Program-made: the position numbers and the translations under genes | Source: Trichosanthes cucumerina | Taxonomy: Eukaryota > Streptophyta > Magnoliopsida > Cucurbitales > Cucurbitaceae | Assembly: GCA_036507285.1 (NCBI GenBank) | Contig: CM071835.1 | Location: 45,597,501-45,661,500, forward strand | Reading direction: 5' to 3' | DNA: 64,000 nt | Notes under the pieces: generated by a model | Seen by the model: only the letters and a program-made list of their open reading frames with translations | What the model was told of the DNA's origin: nothing | Databases searched by the model: none | Shown: positions 34,670-45,810 of the stretch, one piece after another | How positions within the stretch are numbered: the stretch's first letter is position 1 | How the letters are laid out: the number at the start of each line of letters is the position of its first letter

Positions 34670-36384
34670 GACAGCTCTCACTCTCTCTCTTCACATCCCT
34701 CACTCTCACTCCACCCTCGATCTCAATCTCATGCTCTCCCACTCTCTCTCCACCCTCGATCTCACTCTCTCTCGCCCTCTTCACGACCCATCTCCGACCT
34801 CTGTCGGTCGTTCGTTTGGGGAGTCGCCGCCGACCGCCGCCATCTTCACTCTCGATCTCATTCTCTCTCACTCTCTGACCGCCGACCGATCGTTTGGGGA
34901 GTCACCCGCCGAGTTTGGAGAGTCGCCGCCGACCATCTCTGTCTTTCTTCACAACCCATCCACGGAGCACCAAACCGCCGTCCACGGAGCACCAAATCGC
35001 CGCCATCCATTTGGGAGTCGCCGCCGTCTTTCTTCTCTGGCATCCATCGCCGCCGACCAGATCTGAAGCGTGAGGTCCAGATCTACACCCTTCGTTTGTA
35101 GATCTGCTTTATTGAGGTCCAAATCTGCCCCTTTAATTTGTTTTTATGTCAGTTATCTTGAAATGCTCGTGAAATGTTGAAACTCTTGAAATGTTGAAGG
35201 ACACAAGTTGAAATGGAAGTCACATGTTATGGATTATGCAATTTTTATGTAGCCTTAAAAACTTAGAAATATATATAATATGGTTGAGGTTGTAAGAAAA
35301 TGCGTTGAAAGCTACATGTTATGCATGATTTTTTCTTTCAAGTGAAAATGTGTTCAATTTCTACCTAATTTAAGCCTAGTTTAATTAATGACATTAGAAA
35401 CATTTTTTAAGGATTTATGGTAATTGACATTAGAAACATTAAAAATGTGATGCAAGGGTTGCATCCAAAATTGGAGTTGACCCCATCTTTAGGTAGTTGA
35501 AGAAGTCTCAAAAGCCTCAATATTGTAAAAGCTACCCAAGAAACATATGAAAGAACTTCTCTCATGATATTAAAAGTCCATTCTTGATTACTACTATCAA
35601 GTTCAAATTTTCATTTTTTGACCCAATTTAAAATTTGAATCTCAAACTTAACTCAACATTAAGTTTGAGATTCAAATTAGTTTCTACAAAATAATCACTC
35701 TAACTTAATGAAAATTTACCTACTATCAAACTTACCTCAATATTAGTTCAAAGAAGAAATTGAACCATTTGAAACTATATTAGTTAAAACTTATGGCATT
35801 GATTTTTGGTTTTCATAATCGGATTTCTCATTTTAATTTAGGTACCATGTTAACTAATCTCACCTTCAAGATACCTAAGTTTTTACTACTATTTTCTTTG
35901 ATTATGCTATAATTTTTTATGAGTTTAAAATAGATAAGTTTACTTTTATATTGGGGATGGATGGAAGGAGGTTAATAACTTGTATTACATTATTGAGGAA
36001 AAAGTGAGAATTTCCTAAATTTTTCTTAATTCTAATTCTTTGTTTGTGTTAAGTTTTATGAGTTTAGATTTCATATGTTTAATTTTCTTAATATTAATAG
36101 TGATTGAGGAATGGTTGAAAACTTTTGTTTAGCATGTTTGGTTAGGATCATATGTTTAATTTTCTTAATATTAGTAGTGGGTTTGTAGATGAGAGGAAAT
36201 GATATTAGTCCAAAATATCATGATGTTGGCTTTTGAATCAATATTATGAAATTGAGTAAGTAGTGAACTCCTTGATAGTTTTATTTTTTCTTCGGCGACT
36301 TCCTAAGAACATAGTAAGTACATAAGTTTAAGTAACTATTATTCTTCTTATAGATTGAACTTTCAAGACACCAGATTTATAGTT
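34670..36384. other. CACTA 5' region with CT-rich block
   Basis: 34675-34880 is rich in CTCTC and CACTC units on the plus strand. An open frame across it (34731-35066) is mostly repeats of these units with no domain, so I do not call it a gene. From 35100 to 36384 the DNA is AT-rich and could contain an upstream intron or exon of the transposase gene. I cannot place one. Confidence 0.45.
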
Positions 36385-38465
36385 ATGGATAAGTCATGGA
36401 TGTCAAAGAATAGAATGTCATCAGAATATCGTTTAGGAGTTGAGACGTTTATCCAAAATGGTATACGACATTCAAATAGGTCAGGTGTCATTTGTTGTCC
36501 ATGCTTGAAATGTGTGAATGCAAAGTCTCAAAATGCGAATGTCGTAAGAGACCATTTATATATTAATGGCATTGATGAAAGCTATAGAACATGGATTTGG
36601 CATGGTGAGTCACTACCGAATGAGAGAAAAGAGGAAGCTGAAGTTGAGGACGAAGATGTTGACGACACAATAGGAATGTTTGAGGCTGCACATAACTATT
36701 TTAATGACAAGTCTCCAATATTTGAAGAAGTGTTAGATGATGCCAAGAAACCATTGTACTTAAATTGTAACAATTTTACCAAAATATCTGCATTGATAAA
36801 GTTATATAATTTGAAAGCAAAGTTTGGATGGAGCGATAAGAATTTCACTGAGTTGTTAGCATTGGTTCGTGACATCTTACCAAGTCCAAATGAACTTCCT
36901 AGCTCTACACATCAAGCCAAAAAAATCTTGTGTACTCTTGGAATGAAGTATGAAAAGATTCATGCATGTAGTAATGATTGTTGTTTGTTTAGAAAAGAGC
37001 TTGAAGATGTAGAAGTATGCCCTACATGCGGAACATCAAGATGGAAGCTTTGTAAAAAGTCGAAGGATGTGATGAAGAACATTCTGGCGAAAGTCATGTG
37101 GTATTTCTCTCCTATCACAAGATTTGAAAGAATGTTTCGCAGTAAAGAAATATCGAGTTTGTTGACTTGGCATGCTAATGAACGAGTAATTGATGGGCAC
37201 ATACGACATCCTGTGGATACACTATCGTGGAAGCAAGTAGACAATTTGTGGCCAGAGTTTGGTTTAGAACCTAGAAATCTCCGTCTTGCTCTTTCAACTG
37301 ATGGAGTCAATCCACACGGTGATCTTAGTAGTAGATATAGTTGTTGGCCAGTTATGTTGGTGACATACAATTTACCTCCATGGTTATGCATGAAACGAAA
37401 ATTTTTGATGTTAAATGCATTAATATCTGGGCCTAAACAACCAAGGAATGACATAGATGTTTATTTATCTCCATTAGTTGATGATCTGAAAAAACTTTGG
37501 AATGATGGAGTTCAGTGTTACGATGTAAATCATGAACAATCTTTCAAACTTAAAGCTATTTTATTGTGGACTATTAATGATTTTCCTGCATATGGCAATT
37601 TGTGTGGTTGTACAGTAAAAGGATATCATGCTTGACCAATATTTGGGGAAAAAAAGTCATCCACTTATTTGCCAAAAGGGAAAAAGATGGCATATCTTGG
37701 ACATCGAAAATATTTACCCCTTAATCATCCATATAGAAGAAAGAAGAAAGCTTTTAATGGTGAACAAGAATTAGAATTTGCTCCTGAACTGTTAAGTGGA
37801 GAGGAAATTCTTGCGAAAGTTAGTAGACTTCAATACTCGTATGGAAAGAAGCCAAGAAAGGAAAAAAATAAAGGAGATATTTCAAGCACTTATTGGAAGA
37901 AGAAGTCTATTTTCTTTGAGTTAGAATACTGGAAACATTTTGACGTGCGACATTGTTTAGATGTGATGCATATTGAGAAGAATGTGTGTGCAAATATTAT
38001 TGGCACGTTACTTGATATTCCCGGCAAGACAAAAGATGAATTAAAAACTCGTCTAGATTTGGTTGAATTGAACATTAGGGAGGAGTTGACCCCTAAATTA
38101 GGAGAGAAAAGAATCTTCTTACCTCCAGCATGTTATACACTATCGCGGATGGAGAAATTGAATTTGTGTAAGACACTATCAGAAATTAAAGTACCTGAAG
38201 GTTATTCATCCAATATACAAAGTTTAGTGTCGCTCACAGATTTGAAACTTTATGGGCTTAAATCGCACTACCACCATGTTCTTATGCAATAATTATTACC
38301 TGTGGCTATACGTGGTATTTTACTAAAGCATGTCAGATATGCAATTATTCGTCTGTATTTCTTTTTCAATGCCATATGTAGTAAGGCAATCGATTCATCA
38401 AAGTTAAAAGGCTTGCAAGAGGATGTAGTGGTTACTTTGTGCTTGTTAGAGAAATATTTTCCACC

Positions 38466-38470
38466 GGCAT
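38466..38470. other. Target site duplication GGCAT, left copy
   Basis: Identical to GGCAT at 48226-48230 beyond the right LTR. It lies within the CACTA transposase frame and confirms that the Gypsy element inserted there as a unit. Confidence 0.95.
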
Positions 38471-40893
38471 TGTAACGCCCCTACTTTTCTATGACCAATT
38501 CCTAGGGACATTACTACACATGCATGCATTTATAGGCCGAGAGATAAAAGAACTTAAAAGAAATTTCCAATCAACATAAATAGTTTCAGGGATCCCAAAA
38601 ACAAAAAAACATTAAAATCAGATAAAAGCATCGTTTTACCATGGCCTATTAAAACGTAAATAAATTTAACTCCAAATAAAAGCATAGAGATGACATCAGT
38701 TTAAAACAGAAATGTGCGGAAAACATGTCGGTCCCCATGGTTTTAGTAACGCTCCCCCGTCGCTCGCCCTGCACGTCCTTTCCTTTACCTGAAAAACATT
38801 TTTAAAAGAAAGGGTGAGTATTGCAGACAATACCCAGTAAGTAACCTCGCTACCGAGGTTTGGGATATGCATACACATACAATCATGATCTCTCAACTCA
38901 TTCGTAACATACATATATGGGACCTAAAACTTTCTAGTATTGTCAGGTCTTTAATCCATGACTGCATATTTAGTTGTCAGGCCTTTAATCCATGACTGCT
39001 TATTTAGTTGTCAGGTCTTTAATCCATGACTGCTCGTAAAATTGTCAGGTCTTTAACCCATGACTGCTTATTTAATTGTGGGGCCGACTGGTCATCCTGA
39101 GTCATTTCGTTTTGAGTCCTCTCAGACCACTGCATGCTTTGACCCATAGGTCTCTATTGCATGTTTGACCATGCACATAATGATCTCAGGATAACCAATG
39201 TCCACACTATTCACTAATTCATTTCGTGGCATACAAAACATGCATGAGGTCCCATCAGTCACATAATAATAGAGTACATGTCACAAACATCATCATCAAT
39301 ATATCAATCATACTTTCTCATGGACAGTTTGAAGATCATACTTTTGCAAGAAAACATGTACCATTCTCATACAAACTACTGTCCTATTCTCACATGAAAT
39401 AATGGAATACTTTTACATAGCATACGAGAATAATCTCACATAAAATAATGGTTTATTTCCACTTGATGCATCGAAGTATTTGCACATAAAATATTACGTA
39501 TTCTCACGATAATATCTGTATATTTTCGTATAGAAAATTATAAACTATTTTCGCATGAAATCATAAAAATCATTTCCGTTTAATCCCATTAAAAGTTCGG
39601 CACAAGGTCCCTTACCTTAGTTCCGACTTCGCTCCGAAACCCAATCGATTTCCTTGTCTACTCTTCCTTTAATAAAACCTGATTCACACCACAATTCGAA
39701 AATTATTCCCGAGCCTTCACTAAACTCATAATTGAAGAGTACCTAAATCAAGCCCTTACAATTTCATGCCCCGCTTACCTCGGGTTCAACGCAAGGACTC
39801 AATATTCCTTAGTTGGTTTTGATGTTTGACCTCCAAATTCCGCTCCAAGTTTAATCCCTACAATTTGCGTTCGAAAATATAGCTTAGGCTCTCAGTTAAG
39901 ACATAAGAAATCAATAGGGCGCGAGTAAACCTTTATCTACTTTGAAACTTAACCCGAACGTTCACCGGTCCATAATCTCTACGGTTTGTGAAGGCGTCTT
40001 TGTCGATCGGCGGCGGCTCGGTGATTCGCCTCGTCCGTGGGTTTCAGGACTAGGGTGGCTGAGTTTCGGCGTGGCGGGTGGCTTGCGACGGGACTGGGAC
40101 CGCAACTCCCTTTCGGCGCGCGAGGAGCGGCGTGGATCGGGTACTCGGCGTGACTCGCCGCCGCCTCGTGATCGGACGAGCGGCTTCCACGGCAGCGCCG
40201 CGCAGGCGCGTGAACGGCGCCGTGGATGGTCTTCCGGCTTCGCCGATGGTTGCACGCGATCGTGGATGGGACTCGCATGACGGCGATCGTGGATGGAACT
40301 CGCGGCGCCGAGAGGCGGGGCCTTCACTCGGGCGGCGTGCAACCGAGTAGAAAAACTCGCCGACGCGTGGCGGTGGGGCGAAGTCCTATCCGATTCAGGC
40401 TGGTGGAAGGGCGAGCGGCTCCCCCTTTGGACGTAAGCTTGGTCGGCGTGAGGATCGGTTGACGGACTTCTTCTTCGCCGGCGGTAGGGTCAAGACAATA
40501 GGCTTAGGGTTTTGGCTAGACAACTAGGAGGTGAGAGATAGGATGGCTAGGGTTAGGGTTAGGGTTTTGGATTAGGCTAGAGATGAGATGAAGGAGATGA
40601 TGATGGGCTAGGGTTTTCTTATGGTTAAATACTAAGGATGATTAGGGTTTAGGGTTCTAGGCCAAGTCTCATACACCCCTCATTTAAGCAATAATCCCCA
40701 AAACACCCTTGAAATTGTCTTTCCTTTAATTCCATAATTAATCTCATCTCAACAGAATTAATTCACATAAGCTAAACAAAATTACGGCCTCCCTCTCGCC
40801 GAGCTTGATTAAAACACTAATCCGACTAAATACAGTGGCTAATAGAGCGTTAAATAAAAAATAAGTAGTAGTACTGTGATGGTGGTCGTCACA
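38471..40893 (-). repeat. 3' LTR of the Gypsy element (left copy)
   Basis: The LTR is 2423 bp, from TGTAACGCCCC to CGTCACA on the plus strand. It contains four 34-bp tandem units (38941-39076), a GC-rich block (about 39990-40460) and a short run of GGGTTA/TTAGGG units near 40550. Open frames in the GC-rich block are not conserved in the other LTR, so they are not genes. Confidence 0.93.
38941..39076. repeat. Four 34-bp tandem repeats in the Gypsy LTR
   Basis: Units at 38941-38974, 38975-39008, 39009-39042 and 39043-39076 each begin TGTCAGGTCTTTAATCCATG or a close variant. The other LTR carries the same four units, with altered bases, at about 46277-46410. Confidence 0.9.
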
Positions 40894-40907
40894 ATCTTCC
40901 CTCCTTA
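40894..40907 (-). other. Polypurine tract of the Gypsy element
   Basis: The coding strand reads TAAGGAGGGAAGAT and adjoins the LTR. A TCGAGGACGAAAG stretch lies just upstream of it on that strand, a common arrangement in plant chromoviruses. Confidence 0.8.
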
Positions 40908-40930
40908 AGAACTTTCGTCCTCGAAAGTTC

Positions 40931-43900
40931 CTATTCTTGAAATAACTCTGGGTATTTAGCCCGCACTTCCTCTTCTCGCTCCCAGGTAGCTTCTTCCGTG
41001 CGGTGGTTTTGCCACAACACTTTAACTAAGCTGATCTCACGGTTACGGAGGGTCTTTCGATCTCTTGCAATAATTACTACCGGTCGTTCACCATAACTCA
41101 GATCTTCTGTTAACTGCAACGGCTCGAAGTCCACGACATGAGTCGGATCTGGAGCGTACTTTCTCAACATGGAGACGTGAAACACATTGTGAAGCTGGCC
41201 GCGGGAAGGCGGTAGTGCTAATCTGTAGGCCACTGCACCAATCCTCTCTAAAATCTCAAATGGTCCGATGAATCGTGGACTCAACTTCCCTTTTCGGCCA
41301 AACCTTAGAATTCCCTTCATTGGGGCCACCTTAAGAAATACGTGGTCCCCAACATCGAATTCTAGGTCCCTTCGTCTCGTGTCGGCATAGCTCTTCTGCT
41401 CGCTTTGGGTAAGTGCGCATCCGCGCGCCCTAATCTTTTGTACCGCATCATTAGTGACTGTACTTACTATTCTGGACCCAACAATCGACGCTCACCAACT
41501 TCCTCCCGTAAAAGCGGGAGTTACGCAGCGTCTTCCATAGAGAGCTTCAAATGGAGCCATTAGATGGTCGATCGATAAGCTTTATTATTATAAGCAAACT
41601 CCATCAAATGCAAATGAGTGTCCCAATTTGCTGGGAAGTCTAAAGTGCAAGCTCGCAACATATCTTCTAATATCGGTTTAATCGCTTACGTGCTCGCCCA
41701 TCCGTGCTGTGGATGAAAAGGCATCTTGAAGTTCAAGCTGCGAACCCAACGCTCTCTGTAAACTCCTCCGAAGTTGGAGGTGAAACGTGGATCCACATGC
41801 GAAATAATCTTGTTTGGAATCCCATGCAAACGGACTATTTCTTCCAGTAAAGGCGCGCCCACTTATCTCTGTAGAATAGGTGGGTTTCCACTGGTATGAA
41901 ATGTCTTGACTTTGTTAATCATCCACTATGACCCAAATTACCGTGTAACCTCGTAAAGTTCTAGGCGATCCAACTATGAAATCCATTGAGATCTCCTCCC
42001 ATTTCCACCGAGGTACATGTAGCGGTTGCGGTAATCCGCAGTCTCTCGTCTCAGGTGCCTTCACTGCCGACAAGTCAAACACTTTGACACAAATTACGCT
42101 TCGTCGCGCTTCATGTTGCACCACCAAAACAGATATTTGAGATCTCGGTACATCTTGGTATGCGCCGGGATGCATAGAAAATGGTGAGTTATGGGCTTCA
42201 CTCAATATTTCAGTTTTCAGTTTGTCGTCGCCTGGCACACATAATCGACCCTGAAATAGTAATCCTCCGTCTGTGGATAGGGAAAACTCTGTCAACTCAC
42301 CGTAGTTCTTTGTGATGACGCTTTTCTAATAAGCGAGGGTCCACTTTGAGTCTCTATGATACGTTGTCTCAAGGTCGGTTATGCGGTTAATCGGGCTAAG
42401 CGAGCCGTGGTCTTTCCTACTACTAACTGCAATTTCAGCTCGAGCAAACTCGCTCTGTAACTCTGCTGCTGCATGCAGTAACTCGCGAGAAGTATGCATC
42501 AAGCTTCTGCTTGAGGGCATCGGCCACTACATTAGCCTTAAGGGATGGTATTGTATGTCAATATCATAATCCTTCACTAATTCCAACCATCTGCATACGC
42601 CTCATGTTCAATTCTTACGGGTGAGCAGATACTTGAACTTTTATGATCTATAAAAATCGAATTTTCTCGCTCATACTGGTAGTGTCTCCGGATCTTTAAT
42701 GCAAATACCACTGCTTTGCTAGTTCGAGGTCATGAGTTGGATAGTTCCTCTCGTGCGTCTTCAATTGTGTCGGGATGCATAAGCTATTACTTTACCGTGT
42801 TGCATCGCATACACCCCAACCCTTTCTTAGAAGCATCATCTTTGTAAACCACAAAGCTCCTGTTCCTCGGGAATCGTAAGAATCGGGGCCGACACTAATG
42901 TCGTGCTTGAGTTCTGGAAACTCGCCTCACAAGCATCATCCCAAACAAATGAGTTTCCTTACGCGCCGGTGAGTCATGGGCATGGCTATCTTGGCAAAAT
43001 CACGCGCGAAAACGTTTATAGTATCCCGCAAGACCAGAAAACTACGTACACTGCATTCACGGTGGTGGGGACGAGGCCACCGTGTGTGCGGCCTCCACTT
43101 TTATTTGGATCAACAGAGACTCACTTTCGGACACCACATGCCCTAAGAAGGATACTTATGCGAGCGAGAATTCACACTTGGAAAATTTTGCATATAACTT
43201 ATTCTCTCTCAACGTGAGTAACACTTTCCTCGAGTGCATTTCATGCTCTTCATCACACACGAGTATATCGGTATATCATCGATGAATACAATCACGAACG
43301 ATCAAGAAACTCCTTGAACAAGCGGTTCATCAAGTCCATGAATGCGGCAGGGGCGTTGGTCAAACCAAACCGGCATCACGGTGAACTCGTAATGCCCATA
43401 ACGTGATCTAGAATGCTGTTTTAGGAATATCCCCTTCACAGATTCACAAGAGGTGGTACTGATCTCAGATCAATCTTAGAGAATCTCGTTGCTCCTTGCA
43501 CGGTGATCGAACAAGTCATCTAATTCGGGAGAGGATATTTATTCTTGATCGTGGCTTTATTCAACTCCCTGTAATCTATACACAGCGCATGGATCCGTCT
43601 TTCTTTTCACGAACAATACAGTGCTCCCAGGTAAACGCGGCAGGCGTATAAATCCTTTGTCTAGCAAGTCTTGTAACTGTACTTTTAGTTCCTTCAACTC
43701 TGCCGGCGCCATTCTGTATGGGGCCTTGGATATCGGGGTCGTCCCCAATTCCAATCCGATGTTAAAATCTACCTCCCTGACTGGAGGTATTCCGGGGAGG
43801 TCCTCGAGGAAGACGTCTGCAAACTCATTCACTACTGGTACTGATGTCACTGAGATCTCTGTGCACCTTGCATCTAGTATGCAAGCTAAGACGCCCAAGC

Positions 43901-45557
43901 TCCCGGTGCAATAACTTTCGGCCTTAAGGCGTGGAATTACCTTAGGCCTACTTCGCTATCGTGCCTCCGAACACCTGTAGCGGGTTGGTGGGAGGGTGAA
44001 CACTACCTCCTTCCTGAAACAATCAATGCAAGCATGGTTCTGCGCTAACCAGTCCATGCCCAATATTACATCAAAATCAAACATGTCTAAGACTACTAGA
44101 TTCACTGCTAACTCATGGTCTGCGATGGTCACACTACCATCCTTGACTTTCATATTGGCTAATGATTTATTCCCGAGAGTGGGAGACAGACAGGGCATCA
44201 TCAGAATCGTTTCTAGTTCTAACTCAGCTTGACTTACAAAGGTTGCAGAAATAAAAGAGTGCGTAGAACCAGAATCAAATAATACAAAGGCGAGGTGCCC
44301 AAGTAATGGAAGTGTACCTGTAACCACTGAGTCTGAGCCATAGATGTCTCTACTGGTGCTTGCATAAGCTCTCCCCTGATGTATAGCCGGCTTCACAAAG
44401 AGCCCACTATTTATAACTTTGTGGTCGGGCTAGTGTCTTGGCTTGACTCGGCAATTATTAGCTCTGTGGCCCTTCTTTTCACACAGAAACACACTCCGGA
44501 TCAAGCCAAACACTTACCCCAGTCTTTGTTTACCACATTCTTTGCACTGTGTGGCCTATCTCCGCCGCTATTTCCCGATCTGTTGACTTGTGGTTTCTGA
44601 CCGGAACCTGTACGAGAATGCCCTTGTCTATGCGGTGTATCTTTGGGACGCATTGTGAGGTGGAATTGGGGTGGTCCCACTTCCTCTTATGATTTGCTAT
44701 GCAGGCTTGCCAGGTTAACTACTACTGCTGCTGTGTCCGATGCGTGCTGCACCCAAATCAATTCCGCCACTCTCACCGCGGAGGCGTAATCGGGAGGTGC
44801 TAATGCTTGAATAAAGCCTCGAACGTTCTCATCCGGTCCCATAATGAAGCTTTCGGTCTTTCTTTGCCTCTGTATCTACCGGCTCGGGGCAAAAGCGGGA
44901 CAACGGGTAAATTCCCTCTCATACACCTCCACCGCCCTCCGGTTTCGCGCACGGTGTAAGAATTACGCACGCTTCTCAGAACGAGTGCAGCAGGATAGAA
45001 TTTCCGCGAATGCTTCTTTGAACAGATTCCGGTGTCGTTTCTCACATTGGCGACAATGGTTCCACTGGCGGACTCCCACCATAAATACGCGTCATCCCTC
45101 AAAGATAAAGGTAGCACGGGACACCCTCTCGGTCCTCGGGCGGTTCATCGATCAAGATGGTCTCAATGGAGGACGACCACAACTCGCCATACGGTGGGGT
45201 CACTGGAAGACCCATTGAAAGATCTAGGATCATACTTCACGAAGTCCTTCGGTAACGAGACTCGAGTTGCATCGTTTCGCGCCACGATTTGCTTGGGGCG
45301 GTGGGTGGCTATCGTAGCTCGCACTGGACTCTGCATAGCCTCCACCATCATAGTCATAACATTGGCGTTCCCTTGAGTACCGCCACGGGGGCAGCTCGCA
45401 GTACATTCTCCCGACGGTGGGTGGTCTGTGGGAGGTCTCGAGCGGGTGGAGTAACCTCTTCCCGATCTAGGGGTAATTCAGGTTGGGCGTCAACATTTTC
45501 CCTTGCCTCCCGGCCCCTACCACGCCCCCTACCTCTCCCTCGGCCTCTAGGTGGCAT
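40931..45557 (-). pseudogene. Degenerate Gypsy gag-pol polyprotein gene
   Basis: Gag starts at ATG 45557 (MPPRGRGRGRGRGRGREA) and is readable in pieces to about 44800. The protease lies at about 44396-43956 (VLFDSGSTHSFIS, ILGMDWLAQNHACID). The start of reverse transcriptase is at 43898-43557 (FLEDLPGIPPVREVDF, APYRMAPAELKELK); the centre of RT (about 43550-42530) is unreadable in any one frame. Integrase pieces are at 42520-41915 (HNSPFSMHPGA zinc-binding region, WKWEEISMDFI core start). The C-terminal tail at 41329-40931 is intact as a frame (RFIGPFEILERIGAVAYRL, then EEATWEREEEVRAKYPELF). Dozens of small indels break the frame; many look unlike ordinary decay (see findings). Confidence 0.9.
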
Positions 45558-45801
45558 TTTGTCAAAACTACAATATAGAGAGTTTCTAACTCGCTTTTCT
45601 TTACTTTCAAATCATAAGATAGGATCACCCCCTTGGGCTTTTAAGGTTATGTATATGCATAAAGCGAGATCATATCATAATCATTTACTTTCTTAATAAA
45701 ATATCGTAACGTACTGGCGGTGATGGAAGCGTTGTTAAACCATGGGAACTACTCTGTGCTTACTCTGTAGCAAGTCTCTGTAACCCTTAAACCTAGGGCT
45801 C

Positions 45802-45810
45802 GATACCAAC
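45802..45810 (-). other. Primer binding site of the Gypsy element, altered
   Basis: The coding strand next to the right LTR reads TTGGTATCGAGCCC. The expected tRNA-Met site is TGGTATCAGAGCC. The copy matches apart from the CAGAG to CGAG change, which may be real or a consensus error. Confidence 0.65.

Noticed and set aside
34731..35066. Serine/leucine/proline-rich frame in the CACTA 5' region
   Set aside because: It is made of CT-rich sequence repeats, and the opposite strand is equally open; likely an untranslated region.
38941..39076. Regular 34-bp repeats could be taken for a CRISPR array
   Set aside because: The units are directly adjacent with no spacers, lie inside a plant LTR and recur in the other LTR.
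39942..40462. GC-rich open frames in the Gypsy LTR (both strands)
   Set aside because: The frames are not maintained in the matching region of the other LTR (47293-47860), and no domain is visible; they result from local GC richness.
40540..40570. GGGTTAGGGTTAGGG run resembling telomere repeats (also at about 47880)
   Set aside because: Only two or three units, inside both LTRs of one retrotransposon; not an interstitial telomere.
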